Positions 1 through 7,182 of a DNA stretch of 15,754 nt are shown here, one piece after another. Each line of letters starts with the position of its first letter. Positions within the stretch are counted from its first letter, which is position 1. The DNA is taken from contig CANJXD010000076.1 in NCBI GenBank assembly GCA_947478535.1, positions 1 to 15,754 of the forward strand, given 5' to 3'. The notes beneath the pieces were generated by a model. The model saw nothing but the letters and a program-made list of their open reading frames with translations. It had not been told where the DNA came from and searched no databases. The stretch comes from Acetobacteraceae bacterium. GTDB taxonomy: Bacteria; Pseudomonadota; Alphaproteobacteria; Acetobacterales; Acetobacteraceae. Position numbers and translations under genes: made by a program.

Positions 1-23
1 GGCTCCTTCGCGACGAAGGAGTC
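1..23 (+). promoter_or_regulatory. Hairpin occluding the ribosome binding site of the large RTX gene
   Basis: CTCCTTCG (3-10) and CGAAGGAG (14-21) form a perfect 8-bp stem with a 3-nt loop, extendable by a G-U pair (2/22) and a G-C pair (1/23). The AAGGAG Shine-Dalgarno sequence (16-21) of the ATG at 26 lies wholly in the 3' arm, so the folded RNA would hide it. No T-tract follows, which argues against a simple intrinsic terminator for an upstream gene. It could be a translational control hairpin or a chance inverted repeat; the stem may extend beyond the window edge. Confidence 0.5.
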
Positions 24-25
24 CT

Positions 26-3000
26 ATGAATCATACCGCCCCGTGGTCGGGGAATCCCAGTTTTCCGCGGGAATGCGCGAGGGCGGGGGGCAACTTCCGC
101 AACAGGTCTAATGAAGGCGCCGATACCATTCTCGGCGGAGCGTCGAGCTTCGGTGCGAGCCAATATTTCGGTGGCGGCGGCAATGACAGCATCCGTGGCA
201 GCGCCGGCGGCAATTCCCTGCTCTCGGGCGATGATGGCGATGACACGGTCACCGCCGGTGCTGGCTTCGGCCAGATCCTGCTCGGTGGTTTCGGCAACGA
301 TCTGCTGACTGGCGGCAACAACAGTGAGCAGATCTTCGGCGGCAGCGGCGCCGATACCATCATCGGCGACGGCCTCGCGGACACCATTTCAATCAACGAT
401 CGCCTGTTCGGCGATGATGGCGACGACAGCATCGTCGGTGGCGATGCCTCCGATGTGATCGAGGGTGGCTCCGGCAACAACACCCTTGTCGGCAACGGCG
501 GCAACGACACCATCCTCGGCAGCTTCAACAACGACCGTATCCTGGGCGGCGATGGCAGCGACTTCATCAGTGACGCGGGCGGCAACAACGTCATCTTTGG
601 CGATGCCTTCAATGACGTGATCGTGGTGTCCGGCGGTACGGGCAGCACCATCGATGGCGGTACTGGTGGCGACAACATCACCGCCGGCTCCGGCAACGAC
701 AGCATCATCGGCGGCGCCAATGACAGTATCGACGGCAATGACCGCATCGATGCCGGCAGCGGCGCGAACACCGTGCTCGGCGGCGGCGGCAATGACACGG
801 TCTTCGCCGACTTCCAGGACGACCGCATCGACGGTCAGGAGGGCAATGACAGCATCCATGCCGGTGGCGGCAACAACATGCTGTTCGGCGGCAATGGCAA
901 TGACCAGCTGACGGCGACCTTCGGCGCGGACAGCATCAACGGCGACGCCGGCGACGACACCATCGATGCCGGCTTCGGCAACAACCTCGTCTCCGGCGGC
1001 GCCGGCAACGACTTCCTCCTCGCCTTCAGCGGTGCCGACAGCATCGATGGCGGCGATGGCAACGACACCATCGAGAGCGGCTTCAGCGGCGATACCGTCT
1101 CCGGCGGCATCGGCAATGACCTGATCAACAGCGGCGGCAACAATGATCGCGTCGATGCGGGCGCGGGCAATGACAGCGTCGGCGCCGGCCAGGGCAATGA
1201 CACGGTGCTGGGCGGCGCGGGGAATGACCTGCTCGATGCTGGCGGCGATACCGATACGCTGGATTATTCCAGCCTGGCCAGCGGCAGCCGTGTGTTCTTC
1301 AACATGCAATTCGGCTACCTGCGCGTCGTGAAGCGCGACGCCGGCGGCGTCACCGGCGTCGACACCATCCAGGCTTTCGAGAACTATATCGGCACCGCCG
1401 GCGACGACAAATTCATGGGCTGGGGCCAGGATGAGACCTTCACCGGCGGTGCCGGCAACGACACCTTCGATGGCGGCGACGGCACCGACACCGTGCGCTT
1501 CGACGTCGCAGGCGTCGGCAACGTCAACGCCAATCTCTTGACGGGCATCGCCAGCGACGGTCTCGGCGGCACCGACCGCTTCCGCAAGAACACGCCCACC
1601 AACAGCACCATCGACAACCTGATCAGCGGCGCCGGCAACGACACGCTGGTCGGCGATGGCGACAACAACCTGCTGCGCGGCGGCCTCGGCAACGATTCCA
1701 TCGATGGTGGCGCCGGCAGCGACCTCGCGGACTGGAATGGCGACAGCACCGTCACCGGTGTCCTCGCCAATCTCGGCAGCGTCGCTGTCGGTGGCGTCGC
1801 CGGCGGCACGGCGCGCGACTCCGGCGGCGGCATCGACACGCTGGTCAGCATCGAGAACCTGCGCGGCACCGACGCCGCCGATACCCTGATCGGATCTGAC
1901 GACCAGAACGCCTTCCGTGGCGCGCGTGGCGCGGACCGGCTCGATGGCGGCCTGGGCTCGGATATCGTCGATCATCGCAACGACAGCGACGGCTTCAGCG
2001 CCGCTGGCACCATCCCCGGCGGCGGTGGCTTCGGCGATGGCTTCGGCGCCATCGTCAACCTGTCCGAAGGCGCCGTGACCATCGCCGGCTTCGGATCTGA
2101 GGCGAACCTCGTCGTGGGTGCGCATCGCGCGCGGGATGGCTGGGGCGATATCGACACGCTCACCAGCATCGAGAATGCACGCGGCAGCAACTTCAACGAT
2201 GTCCTGATCGGCATGGAACGCACGCCTGCCTTCACGATCGCGGACCAACCCTTCTACAGCGTAGGGCGCTCCGCCCTGCTCGGCCGAGCCGGCAACGATA
2301 CCCTCGTCGCCGTCGATGCCGATGATGGCGTCGTCGCCAGCTATTCCGATGATATCTCCGGCATCGTCGCGCTGCTCAACCTCGGTAACACCGTGATCGA
2401 CGGCTTCGGCAACACCGATACGCTGGTGAACATCAATGCCGTCGGTGGCAGCGACTTCGACGACCTGATCGTGCTGTCCAGCGCCTCCGACGGCTGGGCG
2501 CGGGGCCGCGCTGGCGACGATACGATGACCGGGGGTGCCGGCTTCGATCGCCTGGACTACGGCTTGGCGGCAGCCGGCGTGATGGTCAACCTGCTGACCG
2601 GCACCGCCCAGGATGGCGATGGCGGCACCGACAGCGTTTCCGACTTCGAGGGGCTCGTCGGTTCCGCATTCGCCGATACCCTGATCGGCGACGACGACGG
2701 CGGGCTGTTCTTCGGTGACGCCGGTGCGGACACCATCGTCGGTGGCCTCGGTGAGGATGGGATCACCTACCACAGCCCGTGGTCCGGTCTCGCCTCCTCC
2801 ATCCACAACGGCGTCTTCGTGAACCTCGGCACCACCAAGATCGGTGTCGTCTTCGGCGGCACGGCGCGTGACAGCAACGGCACCGTCGACAGCTTCACCA
2901 GCATCGAGCACGCCGTCGGCAGCTTTGGCGCCGATACGCTGGTCGGATCCCTCGTCGCCAATACCCTGGCGGGAGCGGAGGGCCAGGACAGCATCAATGG

Positions 3001-4201
3001 CGGTGGCGACGACGATACGCTGCTCGGTGGCCTGGATGCCGACACGCTCGACGGCGGCGTCGGCGATGACAGCATGGCCGGTGGTGGCGGTGACGACCTC
3101 TACCTCGTGGACAGCGTCCTCGATACGCTCTTCGAGGTGGCGGATGAGGGCGCCGACACCGTCCGCGCCACGCTCGATTTCACCCTCGCCGCGAATGTCG
3201 AGATGCTGATCCTGACCGGCGCGGCGACGCTCGCCGGCACGGGGGGTTCCACCGACAACACCCTCATCGGCAACAATGCCGCCAACCTGCTCGATGGCGC
3301 TGGCGGCAATGACAGCATCGATGCCGGCGGCGGCAATGATTCGCTGACCGGCGGCACCGGTGGCGATACGCTGGATGGCAATACCGGCAACGACACGATG
3401 CTGGGTGGTGTGGGTGACGATCTCTATTTTGTCGGCGCCAGGGCTGACACCGTGACGGAAGCGGTGGGCGAGGGTGCCGATACCGTGATGGCGTCCTTCT
3501 CCTGGACGCAGATGGCCTTGTCGGAGATCGAGCTTGTGGTGCTGACCGGCAGCGCGGATCTGGCGCTGACGGGCAACACCTTGGCCAACAGCCTGCTCGG
3601 CAATGGCGGCGCCAACACCCTGTCCGGCAGTTCCGGCAATGACACGCTGAACGGTGCCGCCGGCGCGGATTCGCTGGATGGCGGCACGGGGAATGACCAG
3701 ATGAACGGCGGCGCCGGCGCCGATACGCTGTTCGGGGATGCTGGTCTCGATACGCTGTCCGGCGGGTCGGAGGCGGATCGCTTCGTCTTCGCGCGGGCCG
3801 CCGATAGCCGCCGCCTCATCGACCGCATCACCGACATGACGGCGGGTGAGGATGACATCGTTCTGTCCGGTGTCGCCCAGCAGCTTTTCACCGGCGTCAG
3901 CCCGACGGCGATCAGCTTCAATGGCAGCGTCGCCGTGGCCAGCGCCGCCCTCGGCACCCCGAGCAACCCCTATGCCTCGGTGCTGGCGGGCTTCACCACG
4001 GCGGTAGGCGGGGCGGGGAGTGTCACGGCCAGCGGCGCGAACTTGCAGGTCTGGCAGATCGACGTCCTCGCCGGTTCGGCCGCGGGCAGCTACGTCTTCA
4101 TCAATGACAGCGTGGCCGGGGCGCTGACCACCACGGACATGCTGATCGGCGTTACCCTGGTGGGTGGCGCGCTGTCGGCCGCGGATTTCATCCTCGGCTG
4201 A
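26..4201 (+). CDS. Large RTX (hemolysin-type calcium-binding repeat) protein, predicted type I secretion substrate
   Basis: This 1391-residue acidic, Gly/Asp/Asn-rich protein is made almost entirely of nonapeptides of the GGxGxDxUx type, which in the RTX family fold into a Ca2+-bound parallel beta-roll after secretion. A nonapeptide array spans residues 31-413. About seven spaced modules follow (roughly 405-975), each of the form D-x-x-D-Y/W...V-N-L...G-x-D-T-L-x-S-I-E-N...A-D-T-L-I-G. Residues 985-1250 are RTX blocks with two linker domains of the LYLVDS...EGADTV...VEMLILTG type. The last 140 residues lack repeats and end in DFILG, as expected for an uncleaved C-terminal type I signal. There is no Sec or Tat signal peptide. 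No catalytic or adhesin domain is recognised, so the function (surface layer, adhesion or matrix) is open. The ATG at 26 has AAGGAG 4 nt upstream. The first 30 residues match nothing I know and may be a recent or misassigned start. Confidence 0.9.
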   Translation: MNHTAPWSGNPSFPRECARAGGNFRNRSNEGADTILGGASSFGASQYFGGGGNDSIRGSAGGNSLLSGDDGDDTVTAGAGFGQILLGGFGNDLLTGGNNSEQIFGGSGADTIIGDGLADTISINDRLFGDDGDDSIVGGDASDVIEGGSGNNTLVGNGGNDTILGSFNNDRILGGDGSDFISDAGGNNVIFGDAFNDVIVVSGGTGSTIDGGTGGDNITAGSGNDSIIGGANDSIDGNDRIDAGSGANTVLGGGGNDTVFADFQDDRIDGQEGNDSIHAGGGNNMLFGGNGNDQLTATFGADSINGDAGDDTIDAGFGNNLVSGGAGNDFLLAFSGADSIDGGDGNDTIESGFSGDTVSGGIGNDLINSGGNNDRVDAGAGNDSVGAGQGNDTVLGGAGNDLLDAGGDTDTLDYSSLASGSRVFFNMQFGYLRVVKRDAGGVTGVDTIQAFENYIGTAGDDKFMGWGQDETFTGGAGNDTFDGGDGTDTVRFDVAGVGNVNANLLTGIASDGLGGTDRFRKNTPTNSTIDNLISGAGNDTLVGDGDNNLLRGGLGNDSIDGGAGSDLADWNGDSTVTGVLANLGSVAVGGVAGGTARDSGGGIDTLVSIENLRGTDAADTLIGSDDQNAFRGARGADRLDGGLGSDIVDHRNDSDGFSAAGTIPGGGGFGDGFGAIVNLSEGAVTIAGFGSEANLVVGAHRARDGWGDIDTLTSIENARGSNFNDVLIGMERTPAFTIADQPFYSVGRSALLGRAGNDTLVAVDADDGVVASYSDDISGIVALLNLGNTVIDGFGNTDTLVNINAVGGSDFDDLIVLSSASDGWARGRAGDDTMTGGAGFDRLDYGLAAAGVMVNLLTGTAQDGDGGTDSVSDFEGLVGSAFADTLIGDDDGGLFFGDAGADTIVGGLGEDGITYHSPWSGLASSIHNGVFVNLGTTKIGVVFGGTARDSNGTVDSFTSIEHAVGSFGADTLVGSLVANTLAGAEGQDSINGGGDDDTLLGGLDADTLDGGVGDDSMAGGGGDDLYLVDSVLDTLFEVADEGADTVRATLDFTLAANVEMLILTGAATLAGTGGSTDNTLIGNNAANLLDGAGGNDSIDAGGGNDSLTGGTGGDTLDGNTGNDTMLGGVGDDLYFVGARADTVTEAVGEGADTVMASFSWTQMALSEIELVVLTGSADLALTGNTLANSLLGNGGANTLSGSSGNDTLNGAAGADSLDGGTGNDQMNGGAGADTLFGDAGLDTLSGGSEADRFVFARAADSRRLIDRITDMTAGEDDIVLSGVAQQLFTGVSPTAISFNGSVAVASAALGTPSNPYASVLAGFTTAVGGAGSVTASGANLQVWQIDVLAGSAAGSYVFINDSVAGALTTTDMLIGVTLVGGALSAADFILG
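425..1250 (+). repeat. 108-bp (36-residue) super-repeat within the RTX array
   Basis: Residues 134-409 of the large RTX protein read as nonapeptides grouped in fours. The third member usually starts with Asn instead of Asp (N152, N188, N248, N284, N320). The fourth usually loses the GGxG core and carries other residues, for example DTILGSFNN, DTVFADFQD, DQLTATFGA and DFLLAFSGA. The register is interrupted around residues 206-238 and decays after about residue 365, where ordinary GGAGN repeats take over. At DNA level this is a diverged 108-bp periodicity rather than an exact tandem repeat. Confidence 0.7.
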
Positions 4202-4243
4202 AAACCGCCTGAGGCTGGACGTGCCTTACCGAAGCCGCTACCT

Positions 4244-4269
4244 CCGCCGCCATTCCGTGATGGCGGCGG
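4244..4269 (+). promoter_or_regulatory. 10-bp perfect hairpin between the large RTX gene and pcaI
   Basis: CCGCCGCCAT (4244-4253) and ATGGCGGCGG (4260-4269) form a perfect 10-bp stem with a 6-nt loop, about 45 bp after the RTX stop and 16 bp before the pcaI start. It has no T-tract, so it is not a textbook intrinsic terminator. Its 3' arm merges into GCGGGGAA, the only purine-rich stretch near the pcaI start, so it could also affect translation of pcaI. The 84-bp gap (4202-4285) holds nothing else recognisable. Confidence 0.45.
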
Positions 4270-4285
4270 GGAAGCGGTTCAGCGC

Positions 4286-4966
4286 ATGATCAACAAGATC
4301 GTCCAATCCATCGCCGAGGCTTTGTCCGGCATCAAGGACGGCTCCACCGTCCTGATGGGCGGCTTCGGCGCCGTCGGCCAGCCCGATGAATTGATCGAAG
4401 GCCTGATCGAGCAGGGGGCGACCGACCTGACGGTCGTCGCCAACAATGCCGGCGCCGGGCGCGTCGGCCTCGCGAAGCTGATGGAGATGGGCCGGGTGCG
4501 GAAGATCATCTGCTCCTTCCCCCGCTCGGCCGGTTCCGTGGTGTTCGAAGATCTCTACCGAGCGGGAAAGCTGGAACTGGAGATCGTGCCCCAGGGCACG
4601 CTGGCCGAGCGCATGCGCGCCGCGGGTGCTGGCGTCGCTGCCTTCTTCACCCCCACCGGGGCAGGGACGAAGATGGCGAACGGCAGGGAAGCCCGGGACT
4701 TCAACGGCCGCCCGCATATCCTGGAACTCGCGCTGCCGGGCGATGTTGCGCTGGTCGAGGCCTGGCAGGCCGATCGCTGGGGTAACCTCGCCTATCGGGA
4801 AAGCGGGCGGAACTTCAACCCTGTGATGGCCACGGCCGCGAAGCTGACGGTGGCGCAGGTGCATCACCTGGTCGAACTCGGCGACATCGCCCCGGACAAT
4901 GTCCACACCCCAGGCATCTTCGTCAGCCGCGTCGTCCAGGTGACGCGCGGCGCGCCGTGGAACTGA
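4286..4966 (+). CDS. pcaI: 3-oxoadipate CoA-transferase subunit A
   Basis: This is the 226-residue alpha subunit of a family I CoA-transferase. With PcaJ it moves CoA from succinyl-CoA to 3-oxoadipate, the penultimate step of the beta-ketoadipate pathway for aromatic catabolism, in the cytoplasm. Visible landmarks are GGFG (25-28), NNAG (53-56), CSFPR (76-80), the PQGTLAERMRAAGAG stretch (102-116), DRWGNL (163-168), RNFNPVMATAA (175-185) and HTPGIFV (207-213). The MINK start, CSFPR and DRWGNL resemble PcaI more than the ScoA/AtoD relatives, but acetoacetate or another oxoacid as substrate cannot be excluded. The length is typical. The start lacks a strong Shine-Dalgarno sequence. pcaJ follows after 14 bp, as expected for an obligate heteromer. 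No other beta-ketoadipate gene is in the window. Confidence 0.9.
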   Translation: MINKIVQSIAEALSGIKDGSTVLMGGFGAVGQPDELIEGLIEQGATDLTVVANNAGAGRVGLAKLMEMGRVRKIICSFPRSAGSVVFEDLYRAGKLELEIVPQGTLAERMRAAGAGVAAFFTPTGAGTKMANGREARDFNGRPHILELALPGDVALVEAWQADRWGNLAYRESGRNFNPVMATAAKLTVAQVHHLVELGDIAPDNVHTPGIFVSRVVQVTRGAPWN

Positions 4967-4980
4967 AAGGAGCCGGACCG

Positions 4981-5622
4981 ATGAGCTGGAACCGCAACCA
5001 GATGGCCGCCCGCGTGGCCCAGGACATCCCCGAGGGCTGGTTCGTCAACCTCGGTATCGGCATCCCCACCATGGTTGGGGACTATGTCCCGCTCGACCGG
5101 GAAGTGATCCTGCATTCCGAGAACGGCATCCTCGGCATGGGCCCCGCCCCGGCGCCGGACAAGGTGAATGCCTGGCTGGTCAATGCCGGCAAGCAGCCGG
5201 TCACGCTGCGTCCGGGCGGCAGCTTCTGCCACCACGCCGACAGCTTCGCGATGATCCGGGGCGGGCATATCGACCTCTGCGTGCTCGGCGCCTTCGAGGT
5301 GGCGGAGAATGGCGATATCGCCAATTGGGCGACCAGCGAGAATGACACGGCCCCCGCTGTCGGCGGCGCGATGGACCTCGCGGCCGGGGCCAAGCGGCTC
5401 TGGGTCGTGATGGACCACACGACGAAGGATGGCCGCCCGAAGCTGGTGGAACGCTCTGGCTACCCGCTGACGGCGCCGGGCGCGGTGCAGACCATCTACA
5501 CGAACCTCGCCGTCATCGATGTGGTGCAGGGCCGCGGCTTCGTGGTGCGGGAGATTGTCCCCGGCCTGTCGCTCGCCGACCTCCAGGCCAAGACCGGTGC
5601 GACGCTGCACACCGATAGCTGA
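4981..5622 (+). CDS. pcaJ: 3-oxoadipate CoA-transferase subunit B
   Basis: This 213-residue beta subunit carries the active site of the transferase. The catalytic glutamate of family I CoA-transferases is seen as Glu47 in the SENG motif (46-49), which forms the covalent glutamyl-CoA intermediate. Other family signatures are VNLGIGIPT (22-30), LGMGPAPAP (51-59) and the AVGGAMDLA stretch. The ATG at 4981 is chosen over an in-frame GTG at 4957 because AAAGGAG (4966-4972) lies 8 nt upstream; the GTG start would overlap pcaI and has no comparable site. Together with pcaI it forms a complete transferase. The substrate is inferred from overall resemblance to PcaJ; ScoB-type activity remains possible. 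Confidence 0.9.
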   Translation: MSWNRNQMAARVAQDIPEGWFVNLGIGIPTMVGDYVPLDREVILHSENGILGMGPAPAPDKVNAWLVNAGKQPVTLRPGGSFCHHADSFAMIRGGHIDLCVLGAFEVAENGDIANWATSENDTAPAVGGAMDLAAGAKRLWVVMDHTTKDGRPKLVERSGYPLTAPGAVQTIYTNLAVIDVVQGRGFVVREIVPGLSLADLQAKTGATLHTDS

Positions 5623-5627
5623 AGCTG

Positions 5628-5649
5628 GGCGCGCGCATTGACGCGCGCC
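5628..5649 (+). terminator. GC-rich hairpin after pcaJ, possible weak terminator
   Basis: GGCGCGCG (5628-5635) and CGCGCGCC (5642-5649) form a perfect 8-bp stem around a 6-nt loop, starting 5 bp after the pcaJ stop. No run of T follows, so it is at most a weak or Rho-assisted terminator, or an RNA-stabilising 3' end that separates pcaIJ from the amidase gene. Confidence 0.35.
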
Positions 5650-5690
5650 GCGCCCCGCCTCAGGCTTTCTCCGCCCTGCGGAGACCCGAG

Positions 5691-7091
5691 ATGACCGAGT
5701 TCTGGCGCCTGCCCGCCACCGAGATCGCCGCGCTCGTGCGCGCCCGCCAGGCATCCGCCACGGAGGTCGCGAAGGATGCGCTGGCGCGGCTCGATGCCGT
5801 GAACCCCGCCATCAACGCCGTCATCGAACACCGCCCCGCGGATGTGCTGGCGCAGGCCGCCAACATCGATGCGTCGATCGCGCGCGGGGATGACCCCGGC
5901 CCGATGGCCGGCGTGCCCGTGACCATCAAGGTGAATGTGGACCAGCAGGGCTACGCCACCACCAACGGCCTGCGAATCCAGAAGGACCTGGTGGCGACGC
6001 AGGACAATCCGGTCGTCGCGAATTTCCGCCGCGCCGGCGCCGTGCTCCTCGGCCGCACCAATACCCCCGCCTTCAGCCTCCGCTGGTTCTGCCGCAACAG
6101 CCTGCATGGCCATACGAAGAACCCGCGCGACCCGTCCATCACGCCTGGCGGTTCTTCCGGCGGCGCGGCGGCAGCGGTGGTGGCGGGCATCGGCGCGGTG
6201 GGGCATGGCACGGATATCGGTGGCTCCATCCGCTACCCCGCCTATGCCTGCGGCGTGCATGGCCTGCGGCCGACGCTCGGGCGCATCCCGGTCTGGAACG
6301 CCTCCGGTGCCGAACGCCATATCGGCGGGCAGATCATGGCCGTCTCCGGCCCCATCGCCCGCACCATCGCCGATCTCCGCCTGGCCTTCGCGGCGATGAG
6401 CCAGCGTGACCTGCGCGACCCCTGGTGGGTCGATGCCCCCGCCACCGGTCCCGCTGCGCCGAAGCGCGCCGCGCTCTGCATCCGCCCCGAGGGCATGCCC
6501 ACAACGCCGGAGGTGGAAGCCGCGCTGCGGGACGCGGCAAAGCGCCTGGAAGCCGCGGGCTGGGTGGTGGAAGAAGCGGAACTGCCGCCGCTGCGCGAGC
6601 CCGCCGCGATCCAGGCGATGCTCTGGCTGGCCGAAAGCCGCCGCGGCCAGAACCAGGCCTATCGCGACGAATCCGATCCGGATGCCGATTTCGTCTATGC
6701 GCAGATGGAGGCGCTCTGCCCCGAGCCCACGCTCAACAGCTTCATGGATGGCTTGCAGAAGCGCGCCTATTTCGTGCGGGTCTGGATGGCCTTCTTCGAC
6801 CGCTACCCCATCGCCATCACCCCGACCTCCGCCGAACTGCCCTTCCGCGACCAGTCGGATGTCGAATCACCGGCGGATTTCCGCCGCATCATGGAAGCCC
6901 AGCTCACCCAGGTGGGCCTGCCGCTGATGGGCCTGCCCGGCCTCGTCGTCACCACGGGACTCGTCGGGCGCGTGCCGGTCGGCGCGCAACTCCTCGCCGG
7001 GAGGTACCGGGAGGATCTGCTGTTCAGCGCGGCCGAGGCGATCGAGGCTGGCGGTGTGCCGGCAAGCCCGATCGACCCGGTGCTCGCTTGA
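5691..7091 (+). CDS. Amidase signature (AS) family hydrolase
   Basis: This 466-residue enzyme belongs to the amidase signature family, which hydrolyses C-N bonds of amides with a Ser-cisSer-Lys triad. The triad is intact: Lys80 in VTIKVN, cis-Ser155 in GGSSGG (153-158) and nucleophile Ser179 in GTDIGGSIR (173-181). The Lys-Ser and Ser-Ser spacings (99 and 24 residues) equal those of mammalian FAAH. The C-terminal GLPGLVVTTGL...VGAQLLAGRYRED segment is also typical. There is no signal peptide, so it is cytoplasmic. The ATG at 5691 has GGAG (5680-5683) 7 nt upstream. Substrate is unknown: aryl acylamides, indoleacetamide-like compounds or other small amides are possible. It is not GatA by context, since no gatB or gatC is near. 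It lies 68 bp after pcaJ, so a shared aromatic or amide catabolic role is conceivable but unproven. Confidence 0.92.
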   Translation: MTEFWRLPATEIAALVRARQASATEVAKDALARLDAVNPAINAVIEHRPADVLAQAANIDASIARGDDPGPMAGVPVTIKVNVDQQGYATTNGLRIQKDLVATQDNPVVANFRRAGAVLLGRTNTPAFSLRWFCRNSLHGHTKNPRDPSITPGGSSGGAAAAVVAGIGAVGHGTDIGGSIRYPAYACGVHGLRPTLGRIPVWNASGAERHIGGQIMAVSGPIARTIADLRLAFAAMSQRDLRDPWWVDAPATGPAAPKRAALCIRPEGMPTTPEVEAALRDAAKRLEAAGWVVEEAELPPLREPAAIQAMLWLAESRRGQNQAYRDESDPDADFVYAQMEALCPEPTLNSFMDGLQKRAYFVRVWMAFFDRYPIAITPTSAELPFRDQSDVESPADFRRIMEAQLTQVGLPLMGLPGLVVTTGLVGRVPVGAQLLAGRYREDLLFSAAEAIEAGGVPASPIDPVLA

Positions 7092-7144
7092 CCTGTCACC
7101 GCGGGAACAGGCCTGGCCGCCCTGGCTGACCCATCATCCCCCCA

Positions 7145-7164
7145 CGCCGCGAACGGTCGCGGCG
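7145..7164 (+). promoter_or_regulatory. Hairpin upstream of the second RTX gene
   Basis: CGCCGCGA (7145-7152) and TCGCGGCG (7157-7164) form a perfect 8-bp stem with an ACGG loop. It lies in the 91-bp gap after the amidase and just before the GGAG Shine-Dalgarno (7171-7174) of the RTX gene. No T-tract follows. It could be a leader element or a weak terminator for the amidase. Confidence 0.35.
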
Positions 7165-7182
7165 CTGGCGGGAGTGGCTTCG

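Noticed and set aside
389..2911. 840-codon open frame antisense to the large RTX gene
   Set aside because: It mirrors the GGxGND repeats in the complementary strand of GC-rich DNA, giving Ala/Val/Asp-rich low complexity with no domain; the RTX frame fully explains the region.
5691..7091. GatA subunit of the Glu-tRNA(Gln) amidotransferase
   Set aside because: The triad is shared by all amidase signature enzymes, but no gatB or gatC is adjacent and the context is catabolic.
7054..7182. Longer N-terminus for the second RTX protein
   Set aside because: The extension overlaps the amidase, is Arg/Pro/Trp-rich, and has no good ribosome binding site, whereas the ATG at 7183 has GGAG 8 nt upstream.
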